DNA of 64,000 bases, taken from positions 124,001-188,000 of the forward strand of contig CAJSYZ010000009.1 in NCBI GenBank assembly GCA_910574455.1, given 5' to 3'. The stretch comes from Trichaptum fuscoviolaceum. Lineage: Eukaryota > Basidiomycota > Agaricomycetes > Hymenochaetales > Trichaptaceae. Both the position numbers and the translations under genes were made by a program. Positions within the stretch are counted from its first letter, which is position 1. Each line of letters opens with the position of its first letter. Below are positions 45,500-56,457 of the stretch, piece after piece. The notes beneath the pieces were generated by a model that worked only from the letters and a program-made list of their open reading frames with translations, made no database searches and was not told where the DNA came from.

Positions 45500-45849
45500 A
45501 TGATGAACAACAACTCATCCTTACCAGTCGAGACTCTTGAAGACATCATTAGAAATCTCGTCTCAGAACTTTCGGACGGAGCGGAGGATCACAAATTTGT
45601 CCCGCACTGGCAACGGGGCATTTCGCCTCTTCTTCACGTCTCAAAACTATGGCACAGGGTAGCCGAAAGGCATATGTACAAATGCATATCTGTTGGAAAG
45701 TCTTTCCCATGTGCGACGCAGAGAGAAGGTATTCAGCTGGGGCCCAAGCGAGAAGGCTTTGAGGTTGCGAAGAAGCTACTGAATACACTAACGGCAAACC
45801 CTCGGCTGGCCGCGTTTGTCGAGGGGCTCCAGCTGGCCATCAAGGACGT
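45500..45849 (+). pseudogene. F-box gene F, 5' part (disrupted by retrotransposon)
   Basis: This is the N-terminal 117 residues: a start (MMNNNSSLPVETLEDII), the F-box-like module (SPLLHVSKLWHRVAERHMY), and the segment AAFVEGLQLAIKD. It stops exactly at the left boundary of the LTR element. The remainder continues at 56,796 after the second target-site copy, with the frame preserved. Together the two parts total 1,257 nt, a normal 418-residue F-box gene. The only damage is therefore the insertion. A truncated protein ending a few residues into the LTR could still be made. Confidence 0.88.
45845..45849 (+). repeat. target-site duplication, left copy (GACGT)
   Basis: GACGT directly precedes the left LTR, and the same GACGT directly follows the right LTR at 56791-56795. 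Five base pairs is the usual duplication for Ty3/gypsy integrases. Confidence 0.92.
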
Positions 45850-46398
45850 TGTTACGTTCACGGCTTCGATGGACTTATCACGGAAATGATAAGTGACCAA
45901 AGCGTTGTTGGGTGAAGTAGCAAGTACAGTATAGAGGGTCCGCTTTGTGAGGGTCTCTATACCGGAAGTCGTGGGTGAACAGAGTCTTTGGTACGTGATT
46001 GTAAAAGACTATAGGAGGATTGACTTAAGTGTCATCCTGGGGCGCTATGTACATGGCCTTATATACTACAGAGAACAATAGAGTGGAGCAAGGAATGAAA
46101 CTACATCATCGCGGGTCAGAAGTGGAGTGAGTCCGTCATAGTGGCTCTAATTAATGGAGGATGATGTTAGATCGGAGCATAGGTGGAGTAGAGTGGAGTA
46201 GAATGATGTATCATCGGAGTGGAAGGTCCTGGGGATCTCGGAGTGAAGGTGGAGCGAGTGGAGCCATCGGAGTGTGGAGTCGATGATGAAAGAATGATGC
46301 AATGTGTGTACGCACATGCAGGTAGAAAGGGTGAGAAAGAAAGATGAGGGGGAACATAAACAATGTGTAAACAAGGGTAAGCAGCTTGATGTGTAACA
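45850..46398 (-). repeat. 3' LTR
   Basis: 549 bp, identical to the other LTR in my reading except T at 46392 where the 5' copy has C (56784). That makes its terminal inverted repeat imperfect. Near identity of LTRs, which are equal at the time of insertion, implies a recent event. No purine-rich tract is obvious just upstream in element orientation. Confidence 0.9.
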
Positions 46399-46563
46399 AT
46401 ACCCTGTCACTAAGATTGAAATTCCGTAGTAGCATAAGAATGCGAATGCGAGAATTTCAAAGAAAGGTACAACGCTATAGGATCAAGTTAAGATCAATAA
46501 GTAAAAGCGTAAGAGAGAGATAAATATCAGTCGCTATAGGGTCAAGTTAAGACCAATAAGGGT

Positions 46564-48808
46564 TCAAGCGCTGGGTACATTGGATGAAATCGTCTGCGAA
46601 AAATCAAAGTTATTAAGGAAAGTATGATATAAAGAAACAGACTGTGGATTAGTCCAGTCGATGGGGGCATATGTCTCGGGCGAAGTGAAGTCCTCGGGTC
46701 GGGGAGTGTTGACCACATAAACTGGCGAAGATGGTTGGATAATGACGGTGGGCGGAGTCATGTGAGGTGGTTCAGGAAGGGGAACGTCCTGGGCTTGCTG
46801 ATTGATCGCCTGAAGTTCTTCCTCTGTCGGTAAGTGGAGCTGTTGACGAGGGCTGGGCAGTTGCGGAGCAGATTCGAAATTGCTGAGTTGATCAAGGTCG
46901 AAGATCGGCACATGCACTTGCTCATGGTATGCATCGGGCGCAACCAGCGGTGGTAGCTCGAGAGGGGAGGGAGTCGTCATAGGCTGTGGTTCCGGGTCAT
47001 CTGGTAAGTGTACCTGTCCATCTTTGATTTCCGATGAGAGGAGGCGCTCGAATTCGTACTCGGTGAACTGGTTCTCGAGTTGAGTAATAAGAACTTGATT
47101 CATGCGACGTACTAGCTCCTGATACTCATAAGAATCAATCTTCTGCTTCCTGAGTCGGTTGTTCTCCAAGATATCAAGCATTTTGCACAAGTGGCCATAC
47201 ATCTGTTGCGTAGTGTAGACGATGTGCGGGAGTGGACTGATGCTGGTGTTCTTGGTGAGGTCGCGAAGTTTGCCGTTGTGGAGAAGAGCGGCTGCACACT
47301 GTCGACGGGTCTGCGAGGTCTGGATGAAGGGGAGTCCGGGGAGGAGTTGATCGCATAGAGGGGGGAGGAGTTGGCCTTCTCTGTATCTCTGTCGGTTTGG
47401 GTGCACTCGTTTCTGTGTCGAAGTGTAATAGAGGCGACCAGAGAGTCCGTGCCGGGTGTTGCGAGTAGCGGGCATGGGGACTAGTTCTAGTGAACCGGGC
47501 AGTACCTGCAACACTTGCATATGCAGATCGGGTCTTCGTCGTACGCCACAAAGTGTTGCTGCGCTGTTCCTGCGTGGCGGATGCGACGGCCTATCCAGGG
47601 GACGTAAGGGAGCTCGAGGAGGATGTGGAGGGCTTGTAGAATCGGGACGGCGTATTCGGGGGTGAAGAAGGTGCGGCGGAGGACTAGAGTGGTGAGCTGG
47701 GGGTGGGGGTTGAGAGTCTTGAGACGGCGGATGTTGACAAGATCAGTGTGGGCCGGGTCGAAGATATACTCTCGGACGAGGTCGAGAGGACTCAAAGGGG
47801 GAAATGTAGGAGATGGAGGGGGAGAGGGGTATTCGTTCTCGGGGTGGACGGGTGTCAGTTGCGGGTGCCATACGCCATTGTGCCAGTCGTTTGCGTGATT
47901 GCCCCAGCCTGTTACCCAGAGGGGATCAATATCCTCAACAGGTAGTAAGGGTCCGGGGTCAGTGGCGGTGAGGTGTTCCTCAGCGTCAAAGGGAGGGACT
48001 TCGAACGTTGGATTGGGGGTGTCGAAGTTGAATGGCATGTCGAGTGGGGATATTCTCTTTGTCAGAATCGGGGTTGTCTGTGGTGTGACTGGTCAGGGAT
48101 TCCGTGGAGGTGGTCGGGCTATATGCAGGAGAAAAGGGTTCCAAGGGCGGAGGGGATGTGGAACTGTTGGAGCTAGAAGTTCGAGCGGGTGCCGGTTGCC
48201 TGTGAATGAATCTAAATCCGTTTGGAAGTTGTACAGATCCTTCAAGGTCGTTTGACTTGACCATTTGAATTAGTATATAGAGTCCTATCGAAAGGTGTGC
48301 CTGGTGTAGTGGAGCCGCATGGGTAAGAAGAGTATCGATGAAATTGATGAGGTGATTGAGCGGTGGAGTGTTGGGTTCTTCTTGTTGATGAATGAAATTG
48401 AATAGGTGGAAAATGAGTGTGGGTTGACGGTTGGTTGGAGTTTCTGCTGCTAGTGTGCGAAGGTCGTTAAGAATTTGTTCTTTGCTTATTTCTGTGGGAG
48501 GGGGAGGGTCATTACGAAGGGGTCGTGGAGATGGTATCGGAGTAGGGCGGCGGTGGTTGGTATTGCGGTGTTGACGTGATAATGAACTGATTGTGCGGCC
48601 CATATCGTACTGAAATTTCCGGGGTGTCTCTTCGATATGCGTGTGAGAACACGAAGCGTTGGTTGAAAGGCTGATAGGGTCCTGGGCCTTGGTCAATGCG
48701 TTTGAATGCTTCGATAAGGAGTAGTTCCGCAAGATCCTTGACTTCAGGGCGGATGTCAAGTGAGAGGATGTATGCACAAACGTTAGCGAGATCGGCTGGT
48801 TTGATCAT
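46564..48808 (-). CDS. retrotransposon 3' accessory reading frames, unknown function
   Basis: After Pol, about 2.2 kb stays open in a relay of overlapping frames: 48808-48512 (MIKPADLANVCAYIL), a frame open to 47986, 48038-47487 (MPFNFDTPNPTFEV, ending with a CICKCCRYC cysteine cluster) and 47520-46564. The products are Pro/Ser/Thr-rich with helical patches and resemble no domain I know. The switches could be real frameshifts, overlapping genes or decay. Canonical chromoviruses end soon after the chromodomain, so this is extra cargo. It could be an env-like or accessory gene, but there is no evidence for either. Confidence 0.5.
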
Positions 48809-48967
48809 GGCCTGGTGGGTAGGGGAGCTTCTGGGTTCGATGAAATACTTCTGGGGTTGTCTAGATTCCGGGTGGTAGTTGAGATTACACTCGGAGTTTC
48901 GGAGGATTTTGACAGATGGCGTAGTGTACTTGTTCCGGATGGGGTAATTGGACAGATGACCGGGAGG

Positions 48968-51900
48968 TCATTTGATCCGGTGTGCCTTCTTGTATTCCGA
49001 TAGAAGTTCCTGAGTATTCTCCAGTGATTGTTCCGATATCCATTAGTTCTCTGATGTCGGGTATCCTAGCCATTTGACGAGATATTCGCGTTTCCTTGGT
49101 GGTCCTCGGTGATTGAGTATCGCTTCGACTTCAAATTCTTCTTCTCCTTCAATAAGGTCAGGTGGCGGTCGTGTGTAAGATGGTCCATGTTCGTCCGTTT
49201 CCTTGTGTGGAGTGAGAAGAGAAGCATGAAATACTGGATGTATTTTCCAATGCTCTGGAAGATTAAGTTGATAGACATTGTCCCTGAGCTTCTTGATGAT
49301 CGTAAAGGGTCCTTCTCGTTTAGATTGGAATTTCGAGGGTAGTCCGGTGCGTCTGAGGTTCCTGGCTTCTAACCATACACTTTGTCCTTCTTCCAAGGGT
49401 TGGAAGTGTGATTCTTGTGTCTCACGCTGGAATTCTTGTGCGAGAGTTAGAGCTGCTTCGGCTTCGGTTCGGAGTTCCAATATCTTGATCAAGCGAGTTT
49501 GGAGTGTGGGGAGGTTACTGTTGATCTCGGATTTTTCCGTAGGGAATGACGTGGGGTCGTATCCCATGAGTAATCGGAAAGGGGTCTGCTCTGTGGTGGA
49601 ATGCTTGCGATTGTTGTGAGTGAATTCCATCATTGGTATGTATCGTGACCAATGTTGGGGGTGGTTTGCTGCGTAAATTCGGAAGTATGCTTCGATCTCC
49701 TGGTTTGTTCGTTCTGCTTGTCCATCAGTTTGTGGGTGATATGCTGTAGACATAGCCTGCTTGATGTGCAGTAAGCGGCATAGCTGTCTGAATAGTGTCG
49801 ATGCAAATTGGGGTCCACGATCTGAGATTATTTTCCTGGGTAATCCAAATCGTTTGTAGACATTGTCGATGTAGAGTTGAGCTGTATCGAGTGCGGTGAT
49901 CGTCTTGTTGCATGGGGTGAGTACTATTGCCTTGGTGCAATCATGGTCCACAATAACACATATGCTGTCATAGCCATTTGATTCCGGTAGGTCGGTAATG
50001 AAATCAATATTGACTGTAGCAAAGGGGTATGTGTCTTTGTCTGCGATGATCGGGCTGAGCGGAGGTACGAGTGGATGGTGATTTATCTTCATCTGTTGGC
50101 AAATTGCGCATCCTTGCACATATTTCGAAATGAACTGCTGCATGCGGGGCCAGTAGTAGGTGCGTCGAATCTGTTCCATCGTGTTTGCTATTCCTGGGTG
50201 ATTTCGCGTAGGGAGGTCATGATGAAGTCGTAAGATGTTTCTCATGATTTCCTTGTTCTTCGGAACATAGATCTTGTTCCTAAAGTGTACAAGGTTATCC
50301 TTGATTGAGAAGTCGTTCATCTTTGGTTTCGTGAGGGGGAGTTCCTTCTGAATGAGTGTCATTGCTTTCTGAATGTCGCCTGTTTCGAGTCGAATCTTGT
50401 CATGAAGTTCGTCGATGTCAATGGTGTTTCGATTGTCATCGTCCTGTTCTTCTATTTCGGCTTCGAGTATTTCCATCTCTTGAATGAAAACCTTTTCTGG
50501 TAGAAGTGTAACTTCGTTGTTGAGTTCTCCTTCCGTTTTAAATTGGTCGGGTCTCCGGGAAAGGGCATCAGATTGGATCATGTGTTTTCCGGGGACTGCT
50601 TGGATTTGGAGGGGGTAACGTGAAAGTTCGTTCTGCCATCGGGCTTGTCGAGGGGTTAATCGTTGTGGTTGTCACCAATAGGTTAGGTTCTTGTGATCAC
50701 AATGTACTGTGATAACATGTGGGCTGCCTAATAGATAGTGTCGCCATGTCTGTAATGCGCGGATGATAGCAAATAGTTCCCTGTCGTATATTTGCCAGTT
50801 TCGTTGTGTTGGATTAAGTGCTTGGGAGATGTATCCAATTGGTCGTAATTGATTATCCTTGTCGAGTTGTCGTAGTACTGCACCAGTAGCTACGGCTGAA
50901 GCGTCGGTTTCGAGGTAGAATGGCTTGTTCGGGTCGGGTTGCATAAGGAGTGGTTGTTTCGAGAATAAGTCCTTGAGTGTTTGAAAAGCATGTTGTTGTC
51001 GGTCGGTCCAAACGAATGGTATGTTTTTGCGTTTTAGTTGATCGAGGGGTCGGCATATGGTGGCTAATGGGGAATGAATCGCCTGTAGAAGTTCGTAAAT
51101 CCTGTGAATGAACGTATGTCTCGTAGATTCTTTGGAGTCGGCCAGTCAACTATTCCTTGTATCTTCGTCGGGTCAGTCTTGATCTGTGACTCGGAGATAA
51201 TGTATCCTAGGAATGGGACTTCGGTCTGGTGGAATCGGCATTTGGCAGGTTTGAGATATAGCTTGTGTTTCTTGAGGACATCGAAAACTTCGAGGGTATT
51301 CAAGATAAGTTGTTGCATAGTGGTGGCATGGATCATAATGTCGTCCATGTAAACAATACACTTGTTTTCGCGGATTTGCTTTGCAAGTATATCATTCATG
51401 AAACGTTGAAAGGTGGCGGGTGAATTGCATAGGCCAAAGAACATAACTGTTGGTTGAAAGTGTCCTTCTTCGCAGTTGAATGCGGCTTTCCATTGGTCTT
51501 CTTCCTTGATTCGAATGTTGTGGTATCCTTGTCGAATATCGAGGGTGGTGAAGTATTTGGATCCTTGGAGTTGATTCAATAGTGTCTGGGTGTTCGGTAT
51601 CGGAAATCCATCGCGGATTGTATGTTCGTTAAGATATCGATAATCCTGAATCGGTCGGAGGGTTCCATCTTTCTTGCTGATGAAGAATAATGGTGAGGCC
51701 ATCGGTGATGCGGAGGGTTTAATGAATCCTTTCTTGAGTAGGTCATTAATAAGATCACGGAGTATGGGTCTTTGGTGGTACGGAGTATTGTAGGTTTTGA
51801 AGATTTTCGGTATGAATGAGGGTTTCGTCTTGATTTCGTGATCATAAGGTCGTGCTGGTGGATATGTTTGGATTTCTTTTTCGGAGAAGATGTTGGCATA

Positions 51901-52404
51901 GGGCATATATTCTTTTGGGATGTCGAGTTTTTCTGGTGGTGGTAGCTTCTGTTGTTTTTCTTGTTCCATTCGGGTTGAAATCGTAATCTTGTTTATGGTG
52001 ATTGCATCGTTCCCCCAGTCTATCTTTGGTTTAGCTTGTTTAAACCAAGGTAGACCTAGTATAACGTCGTCCTTTGGGATATGAGTGAGGTAGAAATGTG
52101 GTGAAAGAGTGTGGGGGTGAGTGATGTGGATTCGAGTTCGTTTGGTGACACTGCCTTCTGTGTTGAGTGTACCGTCGGTGTTACTGACTAGTATGGGTTT
52201 GTCGATTTTCTGCGTTTTTAGTTTGAGTTTGTTGGCTAGTTTTGAGTTGATGAAATTGAGTTGTGCTCCGGTGTCGAGTAGAGCTGAGAGTGTGTGAGGT
52301 TGTCCGTTAATGAGTACCGTGATGGGTATGCGAAAAGAGCGAGTGTTTCCGTTGATAGTGATGGTGTTGAGTTGAATCGGATTAACCAACTCGGAGTTGA
52401 TCAA
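48968..52404 (-). pseudogene. pol: pol: protease, reverse transcriptase, RNase H, integrase, chromodomain (broken)
   Basis: In order: aspartic protease (LLDTGAQLNFI), reverse transcriptase with the YMDD active site, RNase H ([15 protein letters not shown]), then integrase. Integrase has a proper H2C2 zinc finger (HH ... GCAICQQ) and DDE residues (VNIDFITD, SDRGPQFA, QAERTNQE). A chromodomain follows (EEFEVEAILNHR ... YLVKWLGYP). Three breaks are visible. A frame slip lies near 51,080, after NFYRRFI and just before the premature TAG at 51,066-51,064. An in-frame TGA sits at 50674-50672 inside RNase H. An in-frame TAA sits at 49045-49043 inside the chromodomain, after which the same frame continues to 48968. 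The frame lies -1 to gag and should be entered by ribosomal frameshifting. Confidence 0.88.
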
Positions 52405-53543
52405 AAATTTCCATCATCATCGTCAAAATCGTCGTTGTCATCATTGGGATCGGGCATTTCGTCTAGCATGTTGAACAATGCTTCCTGTTCCTGTCCATTG
52501 AGGTCTGTCATCATTTCATGGATCTGGATTGCGCGTTCAGCAATCAAATCGTCCGGGTCATCGGGTTCTTCGTCAAGTTCCATCGAGTTAATGTTTCGCT
52601 TCTTGAATCGTCCATTGTTTCGTCTGAAGTTGTTCTGGAATTTCCTTGGGGATTTTCCTGAGCTTCGGAACTTCGAGGTGCGTGCGGGACGCGAAGGGCA
52701 TTTGTTTGCAAAATGTCCTGCCTTCTTGCAGTAGAAACATAGTCCATCTGCTTGCGCTTTCTTCTTTTCCTCGGGCGTAAGCTTGTTGAAGTACATCGCG
52801 TAGAGCTTGAATGATTCTTCCAAATTTTCTGGTTCCTCGGGTTGGTCTGATTCGGGTTCAGAATCTATGTCCATCTCGTTGAGTCGTCGTCTGCGAAATT
52901 TGTTGAATCGAGGTCGATTATATGAAGATTGTCCATAACGGTTGCGGAGTCGATTGAACGGGCGGTTGTCCTGATAGATCTCTTCGTATGATTTTCCTAT
53001 CTTCCTGGCTGCTTCGTAGTATGGTGCCATTATCTTTATTCCATTGTCTGGAACTGGGATATCCTTCTGAAGTAGTGCGGTTCGCGTATGTCGCAGTAAT
53101 CCATTCTTGAACATGGAAAAGAGTACTGTGAAGTCGGTAATGTTTGCTTCACGTGCGAGTCGCTGGAAGTTATGAATGTAATCGTCGATTTTGTCTGTAG
53201 GTGCTTGCTTAAGGCTAGAGAGTTCCTTGAATGCGTCGGCGATGTAATCGGTTGAGATGAAATGTGACTTGAATTTGTCCACAAATTGTTGCCAAGTCAT
53301 AACCCATTGTGCATTGTCCTGTTCGTCTTTAACATTCTTTGCAAAGATTGCAGCGGGTCCTTCAGTGCAAAAGGAGAGTGCAAATCGTATTTTGCGTTGA
53401 TCGGTTGCATAGTCCAAATCGTTAAGTGCCAAGTAGTTTTCAACAAGGCTAAGCCATCGGCTAGCTTCGCTTCGTTTGCCGGTAAAGTTAAAAGGTTTGT
53501 TTGCTCCGGTGCCTCGTGGTTGATGGTCTGCTTGATCAGCCAT
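52401..53543 (-). CDS. gag: gag: capsid/nucleocapsid protein
   Basis: 380 residues from the first in-frame ATG (53543, MADQADHQPRG). The capsid-like part carries typical gypsy Gag motifs (NFTGKRSEASRWLSLVENYL, WQQFVDKFKSHF). A CX2CX4HX4C zinc knuckle (CFYCKKAGHFANKC) near residue 270 binds RNA. The tail is acidic. It ends at TGA 52403-52401 directly behind a slippery heptamer. The frame is open for a further 332 codons upstream without any ATG (Pro/Ala/Glu-rich), back to two closely spaced stops near 54,540-54,557. Confidence 0.87.
   Translation of the reverse strand: MADQADHQPRGTGANKPFNFTGKRSEASRWLSLVENYLALNDLDYATDQRKIRFALSFCTEGPAAIFAKNVKDEQDNAQWVMTWQQFVDKFKSHFISTDYIADAFKELSSLKQAPTDKIDDYIHNFQRLAREANITDFTVLFSMFKNGLLRHTRTALLQKDIPVPDNGIKIMAPYYEAARKIGKSYEEIYQDNRPFNRLRNRYGQSSYNRPRFNKFRRRRLNEMDIDSEPESDQPEEPENLEESFKLYAMYFNKLTPEEKKKAQADGLCFYCKKAGHFANKCPSRPARTSKFRSSGKSPRKFQNNFRRNNGRFKKRNINSMELDEEPDDPDDLIAERAIQIHEMMTDLNGQEQEALFNMLDEMPDPNDDNDDFDDDDGNF
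52404..52410 (-). promoter_or_regulatory. -1 ribosomal frameshift slippery site (gag-pol)
   Basis: The minus strand reads GGA AAT TTT TGA at the gag end. A-AAT-TTT fits the X-XXY-YYZ slippery rule in the gag frame and lies immediately before the stop. Slipping back one base enters the pol frame, which has no ATG of its own there. A downstream stimulatory structure was not assessed. Confidence 0.7.
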
Positions 53544-54554
53544 TTCGACTATCACTGGGGTTCCTGGGGGTGTAGGTGACGGTGGGGGTGGGGGTGGCTG
53601 TGGAAGGTTTTCCTGATCGGGGTGTTCGTCGTTTTCCAGAACTTCGGGTACAGGTGAGCTTCGGTTACTATTGTTGGCGTTAACCGATGTAGATCCTGCG
53701 GCTGAGTGTGCAGATCCTTCGGCGGTGTGTGCCGTGTCCTCGGCTTCTGAGTCTTCTTCTGATTCGTCTGAAGTTTCTGCTTCAGATTCTCGTCTGCGTC
53801 TTCTGAGTTCAGCTTCCTCTTTCTCTAGTTGCTCGAGAGTGAGGATAGTTTGTGTCTCCTGTGAAGTGTAGTTCTTGGGAAGCGGAGTCCAAGTGGGTAT
53901 CCAAGTTGCGCCTTCTTCAAATCTGGTGTCGATGCGAAGTCCTTCGAATTGTCCTACAAGTTCTGGTTCTTCGGATTCGAGTACAGAAACAGGTGCGGGT
54001 GTTTCAGCCTTCGGTTGGGTGAATGTGAGGAGTGGGGAGGTTTGTTCAGCTTTAGGTGCTGCTGCTGCGGCGTAGGATAAGGAGGGTGATGCTGTCGATT
54101 CAGCGGGTGTTGCTTTGGTTTTAGCTGGTGTTGCTTCTGGTTGAGTAGTGATTAATGGCGAGTGTTGTGAAGGAGCGGGTGATGCAAGTTGAGAAGAAAC
54201 AACTCTGGGTGAGTTAAGTCGACTGCCTGTTCTCGATGTTCTTGCAAGTATCTGGTCGATTTCTTCCTGACTGGGTTCGATTCCTGCGTACCAAGTATTA
54301 ACCTGTTTGTAGTATGTGGTAGGGTTCTTGATGGTATGCGAGATTGCTCTCCAGGTGTCGTGTCCTGAGTGAAAATGAAGGTAGACTTTTCTTCTGGATT
54401 TGTCAAGTCTGTACCAGGCTCGGTTTACTGGGTCAAATTCGGCGTTTTCTGGACGGGTAACTCCAACGGGTACTTGTGCTGCTATGGGTACGTATTTTCC
54501 TGGGACTGGTGGTCTGTCTTTTGGCGCCAGTTTAACGAGTTACTGAATTTTAAT

Positions 54555-55154
54555 TCAGTTGGTGTCTTCGTTTGCTGGGGAAGTCGGAGTAACGGTTCGG
54601 CTTCCTTCTTCGGGTTCAACAGGGGGTGGAGTAATGGATCGGATGGATGCTTCGAGAGGTGGGCTGGCAATTCGGGTGGGTGGTTCAGAGTGTAGTAGGT
54701 AACAAATACACTTCCGTATTTCGGTTGCAACGTCCTGGGGTTGTCCGGGCCAATAAACGATTGATGTGAGGTTCAAGAGGGTTTCTCTTTCGGAGAAATG
54801 ATCAATGGCGTTGTCAACTTTGGTGTGGCAGATTCCAATAAGGCCTTTGCGAAGGTAACAATCGGGAATGTATGGCTTTCCTTCGAACCAAAAGATGCCG
54901 TGTCGGTAGATCCAATTAATGGGGTCGTGTCGTATAGAGTGTAGACGGAGTTGGAGGTATTGTAGGTCGTATTTGGAGTTCTGTTGAATCGGATGAACTA
55001 ATGCACTGTTGACAAGGTGCTGATAGTTGTCTTCAATTAGTTGGTCGAAGTTGGGGGCGGGAGCGGGAGCTTGATTCGCCAGATTGATTAATTGGTTGTT
55101 GTAATGTATTCCTGAGTCGTCTTCCTGTCCTTTGGAAAGTTTGTCTGAGGTTTC
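54555..55154 (-). other. ATG-less leader frame with integrase-zinc-finger-like segment
   Basis: A 200-codon open frame upstream of gag and in the gag frame, bounded by TAG (55157-55155) and TGA (54557-54555). It contains no methionine codon. The segment at about 54,900-54,690 reads GIFWFEGKPYIPD, then ICHTKV ... DHF, then IVYWPGQPQDV and KCICY. That follows the layout of the H2C2 zinc-binding domain that begins retroviral-type integrases (H, H, YWPG, C, C), though the last pair is C-x-C rather than C-x2-C. A true H2C2 domain exists separately in pol. Its presence ahead of gag is unusual and unexplained. Confidence 0.55.
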
Positions 55155-56227
55155 CTAAAGTTCTGGAAGGTCCTGGAGCGGGTGTGGGAGTTCATTCGGA
55201 CGTTCGAAGTTGAGGGAAGGGACGTAGGGCTTGTTCTACGCTTGGGGGTGTAGTGATCGGAGGGTTAGAGTGATTCGGAGTCACGGGAGGTAGTAATCTG
55301 TTGTGCTCAGATACTTCGTTCCAATGGTGGGTTGGGTTCTCGAAATCTGTTCCTTCCTCGGCGGAGTATGCGTAGGTTTCCTGAGTAACGGTGGGTTCTA
55401 ATCGAGGGGGTACAAGTTGATCGTAGAGGCTTTCGTTATCTTCTTGTGTTCGATGTTCGTACTCGGAATAGTCCTGTGGGTCTGTCCTGCTTTCGTCAAG
55501 TTCGGAGGGGTTATGAGGGGGTGTGTCGGATTGGTATGAAGTGGGTTGTAAGTCGTAAATGGAGACGGGGTTAAGGATGTTAATCCTTAGTACACCTGCC
55601 AACGGTAGTTCCGTGCGATCGGCGAGTAGTATAGTAATCCTCAGGTTGGGCACTTCCTCGGGTTATCAACCCTTTGAGCTACAAGAGTATGCGTGAGTGA
55701 TATTAACGTCTTCGGATACCTTGTCCTTTCTGTCTTCCTAGGTTCGCTGGATAATCTGTTTCGATGTTCACCGTGTATTGCTGTTGTCGACGAGTGAGGG
55801 TATGCTTGTCTTCCGGCTGTGGCAGTTTCTGTGGTGGATGAGACCTTTCCCCTGCTTCCTTCTTCTCTTCAAGTTACGTTGGACGTGGCTAAGCTGCTTG
55901 AATGGGTCGCGATCCTCTGCTTCACGCTATCACCAACCAAACGCGTAACAAGGACCGTAAATTCTGTCGTGAACCTGCTTAATTTCTGCGATTACTTGTC
56001 TGTCGCTTCCTTCCAAGTATAGCACTGTATGCTTGGTGTATTCGATCGTACTGTCGTTCGTATTCCTTTCGTTCCTAGATAATAGTTAGTAGACAAGGGC
56101 CAGTTGTAATACTTAACCGTCAGTATTCCGGATTGGAATGCGTAGGGTGTCGATTTATTCTGCTGTAGAATGTGGTAGAGCGTAGAGGGGGGTGTTTCGG
56201 AGTTGAGATCGATCTCAGATGAGAAAG
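55155..56227 (-). other. retrotransposon 5' leader
   Basis: Between the primer site and the leader frame lie two further open stretches, 56234-55992 and 55653-55192, without convincing starts. The second is Pro/Glu/Thr-rich. No domain is recognised. Confidence 0.4.
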
Positions 56228-56238
56228 AAGTCAATCCT
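56228..56238 (-). promoter_or_regulatory. predicted self-priming primer-binding site
   Basis: The minus strand reads AGGATTGACTT three bases inside the 5' LTR. It is the exact 11-nt complement of AAGTCAATCCT in the LTR (56418-56408), located about 33 nt after the TATA box, where the transcript should begin. Tf1/sushi elements prime with the first 11 nt of their own mRNA, and this layout matches. There is no TGG start as expected for a tRNA primer. Confidence 0.72.
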
Positions 56239-56407
56239 AATTGTTACGTTCACGGCTTCGATGGACTTATCACGGAAATGATAAGTGACCAAAGCGTTGT
56301 TGGGTGAAGTAGCAAGTACAGTATAGAGGGTCCGCTTTGTGAGGGTCTCTATACCGGAAGTCGTGGGTGAACAGAGTCTTTGGTACGTGATTGTAAAAGA
56401 CTATAGG

Positions 56408-56418
56408 AGGATTGACTT
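56408..56418 (-). promoter_or_regulatory. predicted mRNA 5' end / self-primer (AAGTCAATCCT)
   Basis: Complementary over 11 nt to 56228-56238. If transcription starts at 56418, these are the first 11 bases of the mRNA, as in Tf1-type self-priming. Confidence 0.62.
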
Positions 56419-56450
56419 AAGTGTCATCCTGGGGCGCTATGTACATGGCC

Positions 56451-56457
56451 TTATATA
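56451..56457 (-). promoter_or_regulatory. LTR TATA box
   Basis: TATATAA on the minus strand within the 5' LTR, 32 nt ahead of the predicted transcript start at 56418. Confidence 0.6.

Noticed and set aside
45850..46435. Open frames of 70-100 codons inside both LTRs and their edges
   Set aside because: They repeat identically in both LTRs, lack known motifs and are explained by the composition of the LTR.
52401..55154. Host genes in the Gag leader region
   Set aside because: The frame runs directly into Gag with a zinc knuckle and lies between the LTRs, so it belongs to the element.
56228..56241. A tRNA-type primer-binding site
   Set aside because: The sequence after the 5' LTR does not start with TGG and shows no resemblance to a tRNA 3' end that I can recognise; the self-complementary 11-mer explains it better.
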